DNA from: Streptomyces sp. NBC_00094
GTDB lineage: Bacteria > Actinomycetota > Actinomycetes > Streptomycetales > Streptomycetaceae
Length of the DNA: 64,000 nt
NCBI RefSeq assembly: GCF_026343125.1
Contig: NZ_JAPEMB010000001.1
Coordinates: 992,001 to 1,056,000, forward strand
Direction: 5' to 3'
Part shown: positions 10,201 through 17,588 of the stretch, piece by piece
Layout: each line of letters opens with the position of its first letter
How positions within the stretch are numbered: the stretch's first letter is position 1
The notes under the pieces: model-generated
Database searches by the model: none
Seen by the model: only the letters and a program-made list of their open reading frames with translations
Told to the model about the DNA's origin: nothing
Program-made: the position numbers and the translations under genes

Positions 10201-10504
10201 GGTCGAGGTCGGCGAAGGCGTCGAGGACGGCGTGGAAGGGGGTGCCCCCGCCCCCGTCGAAGGCCGCGGCCCGCCCGCGCAGGACGGTCGCGCCGCGCCC
10301 TCTGGCCCGTACCGCGAACTCCGTCAGGAGCCGGGTCTTCCCGATGCCGGGCTCGCCCGTGACGTCCACGGCCACCGGGCCGCCCGGCCCCTCCGTCCGT
10401 CCGTCGAGGACCACGTCCAGCATCGCGCCCAGCCGGTCCAGTTCCCGGGCTCGCCCGACGAGAGGTGCGCGGTCGGCGCGTCCCCGGTCCACGAAAGTGT
10501 CCAC
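7247..10504 (-). CDS. LAL-type LuxR transcriptional regulator, likely cluster activator
   Basis: A 1085-residue protein from the GTG at 10504, which has GAGGGGGA six nt upstream. The frame extends 82 codons further, but the added sequence is Arg/Pro-rich and lacks a ribosome site. The N-terminus carries an AAA-type ATPase (LVGRARELDRL; Walker A GEPGIGKT, residues 50-57; LLLLDDLHGADP). A long helical TPR-like middle follows, then a LuxR helix-turn-helix (LTPREREISVLVAEGLTN ... SPRTVESHV). LAL regulators control staurosporine and rebeccamycin-type clusters (StaR, RebR). This gene is divergent from the indolocarbazole operon, so it probably activates it. The middle contains an (Ser-Asp)n tract encoded by a GAGTC(C/G) hexamer repeat (about 8795-8858). 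Confidence 0.85.
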   Translation of the reverse strand: MDTFVDRGRADRAPLVGRARELDRLGAMLDVVLDGRTEGPGGPVAVDVTGEPGIGKTRLLTEFAVRARGRGATVLRGRAAAFDGGGGTPFHAVLDAFADLDHRDRATAPALAELARLVERDEPGEGAGVRVEAAPGVVAAARVPAEASVRAEASAPAEACASVGTTVPGAVTASGTAREPGGRRGDARAGEGGPRYGGRVRGIGAALGRVPAPGLVLLLDDLHGADPATVALVDHLLRHPLRAPVLLVVARRERQTPPALASVLARAADSGVLARLALGPLERHACAEALAPGLPPDTVRELYAASGGNPLYLRALAHTRTHRGASPGTGPVAVLLDELTPLGRAERAVVDALAVLDGRATPELLAAVAIADAAEGADGEGREAIDVALRALARRDLVRSDEDGRTLGPRHPALPELVRGALDPWRRRELHRRAAAALDRAGAPATARAPHVVGAATGRDEATAAVLVEAAERTGAVDPERAAHWLAAALDHLPDTPEHLTLRRELTLRRARSLGSAGRVAESRDLLHHLIDSCRPEPRSGPFPDSDPPSDSDSDSDSDSDSDSDSDLDSGSGFGPGPGPGSGADDPDTARIRTSAVLLCAFMERHLGRYPEADALVRRELERTPGPRAGLRTGLVVEWGARALFATCYPEVREEVDRTLGEARRRHDEADTAEALTLSALGEVYEGETATARARATEAAALIDALTDGELAGHVESLVRLGWSEAFLEAYGTAERHTTRGIVVARRAGRPFALSQLLLCSAYVHFLTGRVGTALDLAEESLSVARALGGAELLGFSRAIRATVLLHARPLDDPEALAAAEEAAATVGTAQGWWATQARCMLAHSVPVGQDPHRVRGALVLAGGDPDLSRLQPSLRPGYLELLATAALAAGDVPEAERAARLALTEAERLGLPVQRGAARRAWGRVLAHRGESAAAALAFTEAARESALSGAALREAHSLLLAAPHVRASGDGPRAAALWRRGRRLAAEGGAGMLVDLADRTGQAPTEGAAGGRLAVLTPREREISVLVAEGLTNQAVADRLCLSPRTVESHVARVYRKTGVETRAGLASLVVRNGVGGGQFSRG

Positions 10505-11017
10505 GTACAGTCCCCCTCGTACGGTCGTACGCCCTGCGGTCGTGCCGTCCTGCGCTCTCCCCGCTCTCAGTTGTACGGCACGCGACCGACAACACCGTCG
10601 GCCGGATGGTCGCGGAGGACGGGGGCTGCGACCTCCGTACGCCCTCGGGACGGCCGCCCCTTCCCGAACGACCTGTCCGGAACTGGCCACGCCCCGCGGC
10701 GTGAGGAGGCCATCCGCGGCCCCCGGACCCTCCCGGCCGGCCTTCCGCACGTCGACTCCGAGGCTTCGGCGGCAGGTTCGAGGGTGTCGATCCGGCCAGC
10801 GCAGCGCGACTCACCTCGGGCGGTTCGGGGCCGGTGAGCGGCGCGGACGGCCGGATCCCCTCCCTCGTCACCCAAACGGAACAGATGATGCACAGGTCGT
10901 CATCTTCCCTGATCGCAGTGATCCCCGCGCCCCCGTGCACGCCCTGTTGAAGGTGATCTTCCGCAAGCACGCTGAACACCGGGACCGCGAGCGGAGCGTG
11001 GAGAACGGAAGGCGGGG
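10505..11017. promoter_or_regulatory. Divergent intergenic region between LAL regulator and biosynthetic operon
   Basis: A 513-bp region without a convincing gene. It must hold the promoter of the LAL regulator (left) and of the indolocarbazole operon (right). An imperfect inverted repeat (GATGATG 10884-10890, CGTCATC 10898-10904, six of seven paired) lies in its most AT-rich part, about 115 nt upstream of the operon start, and is a candidate operator. I could not identify -10/-35 boxes with confidence. Confidence 0.5.
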
Positions 11018-12781
11018 GTGACCGGGTTGGACGCGGGAAGCGACAAGGACACCGGCGGGGACAGGAACGTCGGCCGGGCCGGGAACGTCGGCCGGGTCGG
11101 GAACGTCGGCCGGGTCGGGGAAGGAGCCCCGGCCGGCGACGTCGACGTGTGCGTGGTCGGGGCCGGCCCTGTCGGCCTCACCCTGGCCATCGGCCTGCGC
11201 CGGCTGGGGCTATGCGTCCGGATCGTCGACAAGGCGCCCGCGACCAAGCGCGAGGCCCGGGCCCTCGTCCTGTGGGCGCGGGCCAGGGAGGCACTCGGCG
11301 ACCTGGGGGTCGGCGGGACGCTCGGGCGCCACGGGGTGGAGCTGGAGGCGGTGACGATCCACTCCCGTGACCGGGCGCTCGGCGAACTCACCACCGGCTG
11401 GGCGCGATCGGCCCACGCCCGCCCCCTCAACATCGAGCAGCACGACATCGAGCGCCTCCTCGCCGAGGAGCTGGCCCGGCTCGGCACCCGGGTCGAGTGG
11501 AACACCGAGCTGACGGACGTCAAGATCCATGACGACAGGGCCGAGTTCACCCTGCGCCACGAGGACGGCACGGTCGCGTCCGCGGCCGCTCCGTGGATCG
11601 TCGGCTGCGAGGGCACGGCCAGCGTGGTCAGGGACCGTCTCGGCATCCCCTTCGAGGGGCGCCGCCGCACCGGTCTCCAGGTCGTCCAGGGCAACGCCCA
11701 CCCGACCTGGTCGCTGGGCGAGGAGCCCGGCCGGGGCCACATCTTCCTGGCCCCGCACCGCTCCCTGCTCGTCTTCCCGCTGCCCGGCGGCGGCTTCCGC
11801 TTCTTCTGCTTCCGGGACGACCCCGACCCCACGCTGACCGCCGCCCCGACCCTCGACGAGCTGCGGGACCTGGTCGCGGAGACGGCCCGGATGCCCGGCC
11901 TCCGGCTCGCCGCGACCGAGCACCGCTGGCTCAACCGGGCCCGGTTCAGCGACCGGGTCGCCGCCCGGCTCCGCTCCGGTCGCGGGCTGCTCGCCGGGGA
12001 CGCGGCGCACGCCTGGGCCCCGGTCGGCGGCCACGGCATGAACGTCGGCATCCTCGGCGCCCACAACCTCGCCTGGAAGCTGGCCGCCGTGCACCACGGG
12101 CACGCGGGCGCGGAACTCCTCGACACGTACAGCGACGAACAACGCCTGATGGCCGTGCGGTACATCCGCGAGATGCGGTTCAACTTCATGGAGCTGCCGC
12201 TCCCGCCGCTCGGCTACCGGGCGTTCACGGCGACCGTGCCCGCCGCCCTCGCCCGGCGCCGCGTCCAGCGCCGGCTGGACCTGCGTCTGAGCGACCTGGG
12301 CCGCAACCACCGGGACAGCGCGCTGTCCCGGCACCGTCCGGGCCGCCGCCACCGCTCGGGCCCGCGCGCGGGCGACCGGATGCCGGACGTCACGGTCACC
12401 ACCGGCCGCGCCACGGAAGATGCCGCCGACACCGACACCACCACCGCCGTCCGGCTGCACACCCTGCTCGGGTACGACCGATGGACGCTGGTCCTGCGCG
12501 CCGAACGGGCCCGCGCAGGCGTCGTCGACGCCCTGAGGGCGGCCTGCGACGGGTTTCCCGCTCAGGTCCGCGTCCTGCCCGTGACGCCCCGGGACGCCGC
12601 CGAGGGCCGGCGCCTCGGTCACCCGGACGACCTGCGGCTCGTACGGCCCGACGGATACGTGGGTCTGGTCGCCCCGCTGGCCCGTACCGCCCTGCTCCGC
12701 TCCTACCTCGTGGCGCTCGCCGCCGAGGGCCGGACGGCCGTCCATCAGTCCCAGGAGCACCACCCGCACCGTGCGCACTGA
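11018..12781 (+). CDS. Class A FAD-dependent monooxygenase, first gene of the indolocarbazole operon
   Basis: A 587-residue aromatic hydroxylase-type flavoprotein. The Rossmann FAD motif VVGAGPVGL is near residues 45-52 and the GD motif is in LLAGDAAHAWAPVGGHGMN. The usual DG motif (CDGxxS) reads CEGTAS, with Glu198 in place of Asp. The C-terminus (about 480-580) looks like the thioredoxin-like tail of PHBH-family enzymes. The N-terminal 40 residues are a Gly/Val-rich extension built from a three-copy 18-bp repeat (11065-11118). The GTG start has GGAAGG upstream. Position before O-D-C-P suggests it oxidises the indolocarbazole core or an intermediate, as the X-type flavin enzymes do in indolotryptoline (BE-54017, cladoniamide) pathways; only one such enzyme is present here. 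Confidence 0.82.
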   Translation: MTGLDAGSDKDTGGDRNVGRAGNVGRVGNVGRVGEGAPAGDVDVCVVGAGPVGLTLAIGLRRLGLCVRIVDKAPATKREARALVLWARAREALGDLGVGGTLGRHGVELEAVTIHSRDRALGELTTGWARSAHARPLNIEQHDIERLLAEELARLGTRVEWNTELTDVKIHDDRAEFTLRHEDGTVASAAAPWIVGCEGTASVVRDRLGIPFEGRRRTGLQVVQGNAHPTWSLGEEPGRGHIFLAPHRSLLVFPLPGGGFRFFCFRDDPDPTLTAAPTLDELRDLVAETARMPGLRLAATEHRWLNRARFSDRVAARLRSGRGLLAGDAAHAWAPVGGHGMNVGILGAHNLAWKLAAVHHGHAGAELLDTYSDEQRLMAVRYIREMRFNFMELPLPPLGYRAFTATVPAALARRRVQRRLDLRLSDLGRNHRDSALSRHRPGRRHRSGPRAGDRMPDVTVTTGRATEDAADTDTTTAVRLHTLLGYDRWTLVLRAERARAGVVDALRAACDGFPAQVRVLPVTPRDAAEGRRLGHPDDLRLVRPDGYVGLVAPLARTALLRSYLVALAAEGRTAVHQSQEHHPHRAH

Positions 12782-12803
12782 TTCGAGGAGGAGGCGAACC
12801 GTC

Positions 12804-14369
12804 ATGCAGACCGTCACCGCCACACAGCCGGCCACCGCCGTCACACGCGCCGGACCCGTGCAGGAACTCCTGCCGCGGACCGTGCCCCGCACCCGGCGCC
12901 GCACCCGCGCCAACAGCACGGTCAGCGTCGTGGGCGCCGGGATGGCCGGTCTGGTCGCCGCGTACGAGCTGGAGCGGCTCGGGTTCCGCGTCGAGGTCAT
13001 CGAGGGCAGCCGCAGGCTGGGGGGCCGCGTCCACACGCACCGGTTCGGGGCGTCCGAGGGCGCCCCGTTCGTGGAGCTCGGCGCCATGCGCGTCCCGACC
13101 GCGCACCACCGCACGATGCGCTACGTCGAGCACCTCGGTCTCGCCGATCAGGTCCGCCCGTTCACCACCCTGCTCTCCGAGGAGAACGCCTATCTGACGA
13201 CCAGTACCGGCCACGTCCGGCTCCGCGACGCGCCCCGCGCGCTGATCGCCGACGTCCGCGCGGCGCTGCCCGGCACCCACTACCGCGAGGAGACCGTGGT
13301 GTTCGGCGCGTGGCTCGCGGCCGTCGTGGACGCGGTGGCCCCGCCGGGGCTGCGGGCCGGTCTCCGCGGTGACCTCGCCCGTAACCTCCTCGACCTCGTC
13401 GAGGAGCTCGACGTGTCCCCGCATCTCCTGGGCAACGCCAAGGACCGGATCGACGTGCACGGTCTCTTCGCCGCCCACCCGGGGATCCGGGCCGGCTGCG
13501 GCACCCGTCTGAACAGCTTCCTCGACGACATCCTCACCGAGACGAGCCCCGAACTGGTGCGGCTGGCCTGCGGCATGGACCAGCTGGTGCAGCGGCTCGC
13601 CGCCCGCGTCCGCGGGCCGATCTGGTTCGGGCAGCGGGTGTCCGGCTTCGAGGTGGCCGCCGACCACGTCCTCGTACGGATCGGGAGCGGTCCCGGCGCG
13701 ACCGTGCGGCGCTGCGACTACGTCCTGTGCACCGTGCCGTTCTCCGTGCTGCGGGGCCTCGCCCTGAGCGGCTTCGACGAGGACAAGCTCGCGGTCGTGC
13801 GCGAGGTGGACTACTGCCCGGCGACCAAGGTGGCGGTGCACTGCCGCGAGCCGTTCTGGGAGCGCGAGGGCATCCGGGGCGGCGCCTCCTTCAGTGGGGG
13901 CCGGATCCGGCAGACGTACTATCCGCCGTCGGCGGCCGACGGGCCCGGGGACCCTGCCCAGGGCGCGGCCCTGCTCGCCAGCTACACGATCGGCGAGGAC
14001 GCCGACCATCTCGGCCGGATGCCTCCCCCGCTGCGGCACCGGAGGGTCGTCGAGGAGCTGGGGCGGATGCATCCGCAGCTGCTGCGCCGCGGGATGGTGC
14101 GGGGCGTCGCCAGCCTCGCCTGGGGCGGGCATCCGTGGACGGAGGGCGGCTGCACCATCCGTTGGGGGCGGGACGCCGCCGCCTGTGAGGAGCAGCGGAG
14201 GCGGGCCGTGCGGCCGCAGCGCCGGATGTTCTTCGCCGGAGAGCACTGCGCGACCGAACCCGCGTGGATCGAGGGGGCGGTGGAGTCGGCCCTTGAGGCC
14301 GTGGACCTGATCGCGCGGCACGCGCCGGGCCGGGGCGTGGCCCCGCGGGCCGGACTGGAGGCGGCATGA
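12804..14369 (+). CDS. staO: Flavin-dependent L-tryptophan oxidase (StaO/RebO-like)
   Basis: A 521-residue amine-oxidase-fold flavoprotein. It would convert L-tryptophan to indole-3-pyruvate imine, the first step of indolocarbazole biosynthesis. The dinucleotide-binding motif VVGAGMAGLVAAYELERLG lies near residue 36, followed by LGGRVHTHRF, typical of the family. The C-terminal FAD-binding stretch (FFAGEHCATEPAWIEGAVESA) is intact. About 30 N-terminal residues precede the flavin domain and look disordered. The ATG at 12804 has GAGGAGGAGG upstream and sits 22 nt after the monooxygenase stop. Its stop overlaps the next ATG in an ATGA junction, so translation with D is coupled. With no halogenase in the window, the substrate is presumably plain tryptophan. 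Confidence 0.87.
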   Translation: MQTVTATQPATAVTRAGPVQELLPRTVPRTRRRTRANSTVSVVGAGMAGLVAAYELERLGFRVEVIEGSRRLGGRVHTHRFGASEGAPFVELGAMRVPTAHHRTMRYVEHLGLADQVRPFTTLLSEENAYLTTSTGHVRLRDAPRALIADVRAALPGTHYREETVVFGAWLAAVVDAVAPPGLRAGLRGDLARNLLDLVEELDVSPHLLGNAKDRIDVHGLFAAHPGIRAGCGTRLNSFLDDILTETSPELVRLACGMDQLVQRLAARVRGPIWFGQRVSGFEVAADHVLVRIGSGPGATVRRCDYVLCTVPFSVLRGLALSGFDEDKLAVVREVDYCPATKVAVHCREPFWEREGIRGGASFSGGRIRQTYYPPSAADGPGDPAQGAALLASYTIGEDADHLGRMPPPLRHRRVVEELGRMHPQLLRRGMVRGVASLAWGGHPWTEGGCTIRWGRDAAACEEQRRRAVRPQRRMFFAGEHCATEPAWIEGAVESALEAVDLIARHAPGRGVAPRAGLEAA

Positions 14370-17300
14370 GCGTGTTCGACCTGCCCCGGCTGTACTTCGG
14401 CGGGACGGCCGTGACCCGTCTGCCCACGGGGCCGCGCGGCGGTCTCGTGGACCTGGCCCGCAACACCGCCCTGCGGGGTGCGGAGGGCGGGTCCGGACGT
14501 CCGTCGGCCGTGGGCCCGTTCGGGGAGGACGGGCCCGCCGAGGCGTACCACGAGCACCTGGCGGAACACGGGGCGCGCGGCGGCCACTTCTCAGGGAACG
14601 GCCATCTCGTCCTGGACGCCCGGGTGACCGGGGTGGAGCGGTCGGCCGGGGCGGTCGAGACGACCGATCCGGTCGTCGGGCGGGCCGTCGACCTGTGGGG
14701 GCACCACAACCCGTATCTGGGGACGACGGTGAACCGGGCCCGGGTCTTCGACGTCGATCCCGCCTCGGCGTGGACGACGACGCTGATGGGTGGTCAGTTC
14801 GCGTTCGGGCGTGAGGGCCGCTCGCACGACGCGGGATATCTGTGCCTCGGAGACGTGAGCGGCTTCATGCCGCCCCGGTGGCACGGCTTCACGCCGGTCC
14901 GCCGGACGCTCCACCAGTTCGCGATCGGCGCCGGGGAAGGTCTCGACTGGCCGGCGGGGGCGGCGGACTCCCCCGCCGTCCGCGCCCTGCGGGCCGCCGT
15001 GGAGGAGGGTGCGGGCGGCGGGATCCTTGTCCAGTTCGCCCTGGAGGCGGCGGCCACAGACCCGGAGAACCGGCCGGAGTCGGAGGACGCGCCCGGGGTG
15101 TGGCGGCTACGGGGCACCGTCGCGCCCTGGCGGCCGGACGAGCCGCGCACGCACCCCGCGGGGCGGCTGCTCGTCCCGTACGGGAGGGAGCCCCGCACGG
15201 ACGGGGCGCCGGGCCCCTGCACGGTACGGGTCTCCCCGGAGGGGATCGCGTTCAACTGGCCTTTCGCGCACCGGCCCTTCGCCTCCGCCGGGGCGGTGCG
15301 GGACGGGGGCTCGGCCCTGGAGCTGCGGACGGCCCGCTCGGACCTCCCGGTCGCCGTGCTGCCCGCCGGAGCGCCCGAGGGCGGCGAGGTGGTGACCGTA
15401 CCGGCCGTGTCCGTGGACGGGGTGCGGCGGGCCGAGGAGGAGGGCCTCGTCCTGGTGCGCCCGGCCGCGGACGGTGGGGGCGCGCGCACGGTGCTGCTGC
15501 GGGAGCGCGAGGCCGTCGTCCTGACCGACGAGGCCTGTCTGGTCCTGGAGCACCCGGACCCCGAGCGCGGCGACGAGCACGCGGTCGAGGTCCCGGTACG
15601 GACCTTCCTGCGGGGCGTTCCGGCGGCGCTCGACGAGGTCGTCGTGCGGCAGTTCCCCAACCCTCGCGCCCTCCCGCTGGATCCGGTGGCCTCCGCCCCG
15701 ACGGCCCGCTGCGGGGACGTCGAGATCGTACGGCTCCGAGCCGGCCGGACCGCCGGGGAGAAGCCGCTCGCCGGGGAGGGGTCCGGTGGGGCCGGATCGT
15801 CCCGGTGCGGCTTCGCCACGGACGCGCGCGGGCGCGGCTGGTTCACCGTCTCCGGGGCGCGGGCCGGCACGGCACGGCTGCTGCTCGCGGCCGGCCCCGA
15901 GGATGCGCCGCCGCACGATCCGGCCGCCCCGGGCTCCGCCGAGGCCTGCTACGACCACGAGGACACCCTCGGGTTCTGGCCCTGGGCGGGCTCCGCCGCC
16001 GTCCGTGTCCTGCCCGACGACTGGCAGTTGGACGCCGTCCCCCCGCAGGACGTGACCTTCGCACTGCTGCACCGCGAGGTGTTCGCGTACTACGAGCAGT
16101 TGTTCCCGTTCATGCGCGACGAGGTGTTCAGCCTGGCGGACCGCTGCAAGGTGGAGACGTACGCGAAGCTCATCTGGCAGATGTGCGACCCGGCGAACAA
16201 GGACCGGACGTACTACATGCCCCCGACCCGGGACCTGTCCCTGCCCAAGGCGCGGCTGCTCCTCACGTACCTGCGCGCGCAGAGCTCGGCGGCGGCCGTA
16301 CCCCCGGCGGCCGTTCCGTCGCCGGTCCGTTCGTCTCCGCAGATCACCACGCGGGCCCAGCTGCGGTCGGCGCTCTGGCAGGCCGTCACGGTGGAGCTCG
16401 CCACCTGTCTCCAGTACCTCTTCGCGGGGTACTCGGTTCCCACCCACGGCACGGGGTTCGCGTACGTCCGCAGCGGGGTGTGGACCCCCCGTCAGCTCCG
16501 GCTGGCCTGCGGGGACGGCGGGGAGAGCCTGGCGAAGGGCGTCAGGGACAGCCTCTTCGACGTCGCCAGGGAGGAGATGATGCACTTCCTCGTCGTCAAC
16601 AACATCCTGATGGCGATGGGAGAGCCCTTCCACGTCCCGGAGATCGACTTCGGCACACCGGGCCGGCTGCCGCTGCCGCTGGACTTCGCCCTGGAGCCGC
16701 TGCACCTGGGCAGCCTCCAGCGGTTCATCGCCATCGAGCGGCCCGAGCGGCTCGCGGGCGGCACCGGGGCCCCGGACGGGCCCGGCCCGTTCGGCTCGCC
16801 GAGCGAGCTGTACGCCGGCATCCGGGAGGGCCTGACGCGCGTCCCCGACCTGTTCCCGGTGGAACGGGGCCGTGGCGGGGGCGAGCACCACCTCTTCGTC
16901 GGCGGCGCGGTCAACGCCGTCCATCCGGACTACCAGTTGGAGGTGGACGACCTGTCGAGCGCGCTCTTCGCCGTCGACTTCGTGACCGAGCAGGGCGAGG
17001 GCGGTGTCCTCGACACGGAGAAGGCCGGCTCCGAGTCCCACCACGACACCTTCGTACGCCTCGCCGACCTCCTGATGACGGAGCGCGCCGACGGACCGCG
17101 CGGGAAGGGAGCGCCGTGGCAACCGGCGTACCCGTCGCTGCGCAATCCGACGCTGGACCCCGGCCACCCCGGACGGGCGGCGGTGAGCGACCCGCACGCC
17201 CGGCAGGTGATGCGGCTCTTCAACCGCTGCTACTTCCTGATGCTCCAGCTGATCGTCCAGCACTTCGGGGAGAGCCCGGACGCGAGCCTGCGCCGCTCGA

Positions 17301-17584
17301 AGCTGATGAACGCGGCCATCGACGTGATGACGGGGATGATGCGCCCGCTCGCCGAGCAGCTCATGCCGCTGGAGTCGGGGTGGCGGGGGCGGACGGCCGG
17401 GCCCTCCTTCGAGCTGGAGGAGCCGCCCGTGTACATCGCGCGCGCCGACGTGGCGCGGCGCGGGTTCGCGATGCGGTTCCGGCACCTCGCGGCGATGGCC
17501 GGGGAGTGCGAGGGAGTGCCGGACCGGGTGCCGGAGCTGATGACGTGGTACGCGGAGCGTTTCGCGCACGAGGGGAGGAGCTGA
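14366..17584 (+). CDS. staD: Chromopyrrolic acid synthase (StaD/RebD, VioB family)
   Basis: A 1072-residue protein of the VioB/RebD/StaD family, haem-containing enzymes that couple two indole-pyruvate imines to chromopyrrolic acid. The opening MSVFDLPRLYFGGTA is characteristic of the family. A ferritin-like imine-dimer-synthase domain spans about residues 655-870 (SALWQAVTVELATCLQYLFAGY; EEMMHFLVVNNILMAMGE). The length fits the roughly 1000-1100 residues of known members. It is translationally coupled to the oxidase upstream, and the C gene starts 5 nt downstream. This is the signature gene that assigns the locus to the bisindole pathway. Confidence 0.92.
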   Translation: MSVFDLPRLYFGGTAVTRLPTGPRGGLVDLARNTALRGAEGGSGRPSAVGPFGEDGPAEAYHEHLAEHGARGGHFSGNGHLVLDARVTGVERSAGAVETTDPVVGRAVDLWGHHNPYLGTTVNRARVFDVDPASAWTTTLMGGQFAFGREGRSHDAGYLCLGDVSGFMPPRWHGFTPVRRTLHQFAIGAGEGLDWPAGAADSPAVRALRAAVEEGAGGGILVQFALEAAATDPENRPESEDAPGVWRLRGTVAPWRPDEPRTHPAGRLLVPYGREPRTDGAPGPCTVRVSPEGIAFNWPFAHRPFASAGAVRDGGSALELRTARSDLPVAVLPAGAPEGGEVVTVPAVSVDGVRRAEEEGLVLVRPAADGGGARTVLLREREAVVLTDEACLVLEHPDPERGDEHAVEVPVRTFLRGVPAALDEVVVRQFPNPRALPLDPVASAPTARCGDVEIVRLRAGRTAGEKPLAGEGSGGAGSSRCGFATDARGRGWFTVSGARAGTARLLLAAGPEDAPPHDPAAPGSAEACYDHEDTLGFWPWAGSAAVRVLPDDWQLDAVPPQDVTFALLHREVFAYYEQLFPFMRDEVFSLADRCKVETYAKLIWQMCDPANKDRTYYMPPTRDLSLPKARLLLTYLRAQSSAAAVPPAAVPSPVRSSPQITTRAQLRSALWQAVTVELATCLQYLFAGYSVPTHGTGFAYVRSGVWTPRQLRLACGDGGESLAKGVRDSLFDVAREEMMHFLVVNNILMAMGEPFHVPEIDFGTPGRLPLPLDFALEPLHLGSLQRFIAIERPERLAGGTGAPDGPGPFGSPSELYAGIREGLTRVPDLFPVERGRGGGEHHLFVGGAVNAVHPDYQLEVDDLSSALFAVDFVTEQGEGGVLDTEKAGSESHHDTFVRLADLLMTERADGPRGKGAPWQPAYPSLRNPTLDPGHPGRAAVSDPHARQVMRLFNRCYFLMLQLIVQHFGESPDASLRRSKLMNAAIDVMTGMMRPLAEQLMPLESGWRGRTAGPSFELEEPPVYIARADVARRGFAMRFRHLAAMAGECEGVPDRVPELMTWYAERFAHEGRS

Positions 17585-17588
17585 GACC

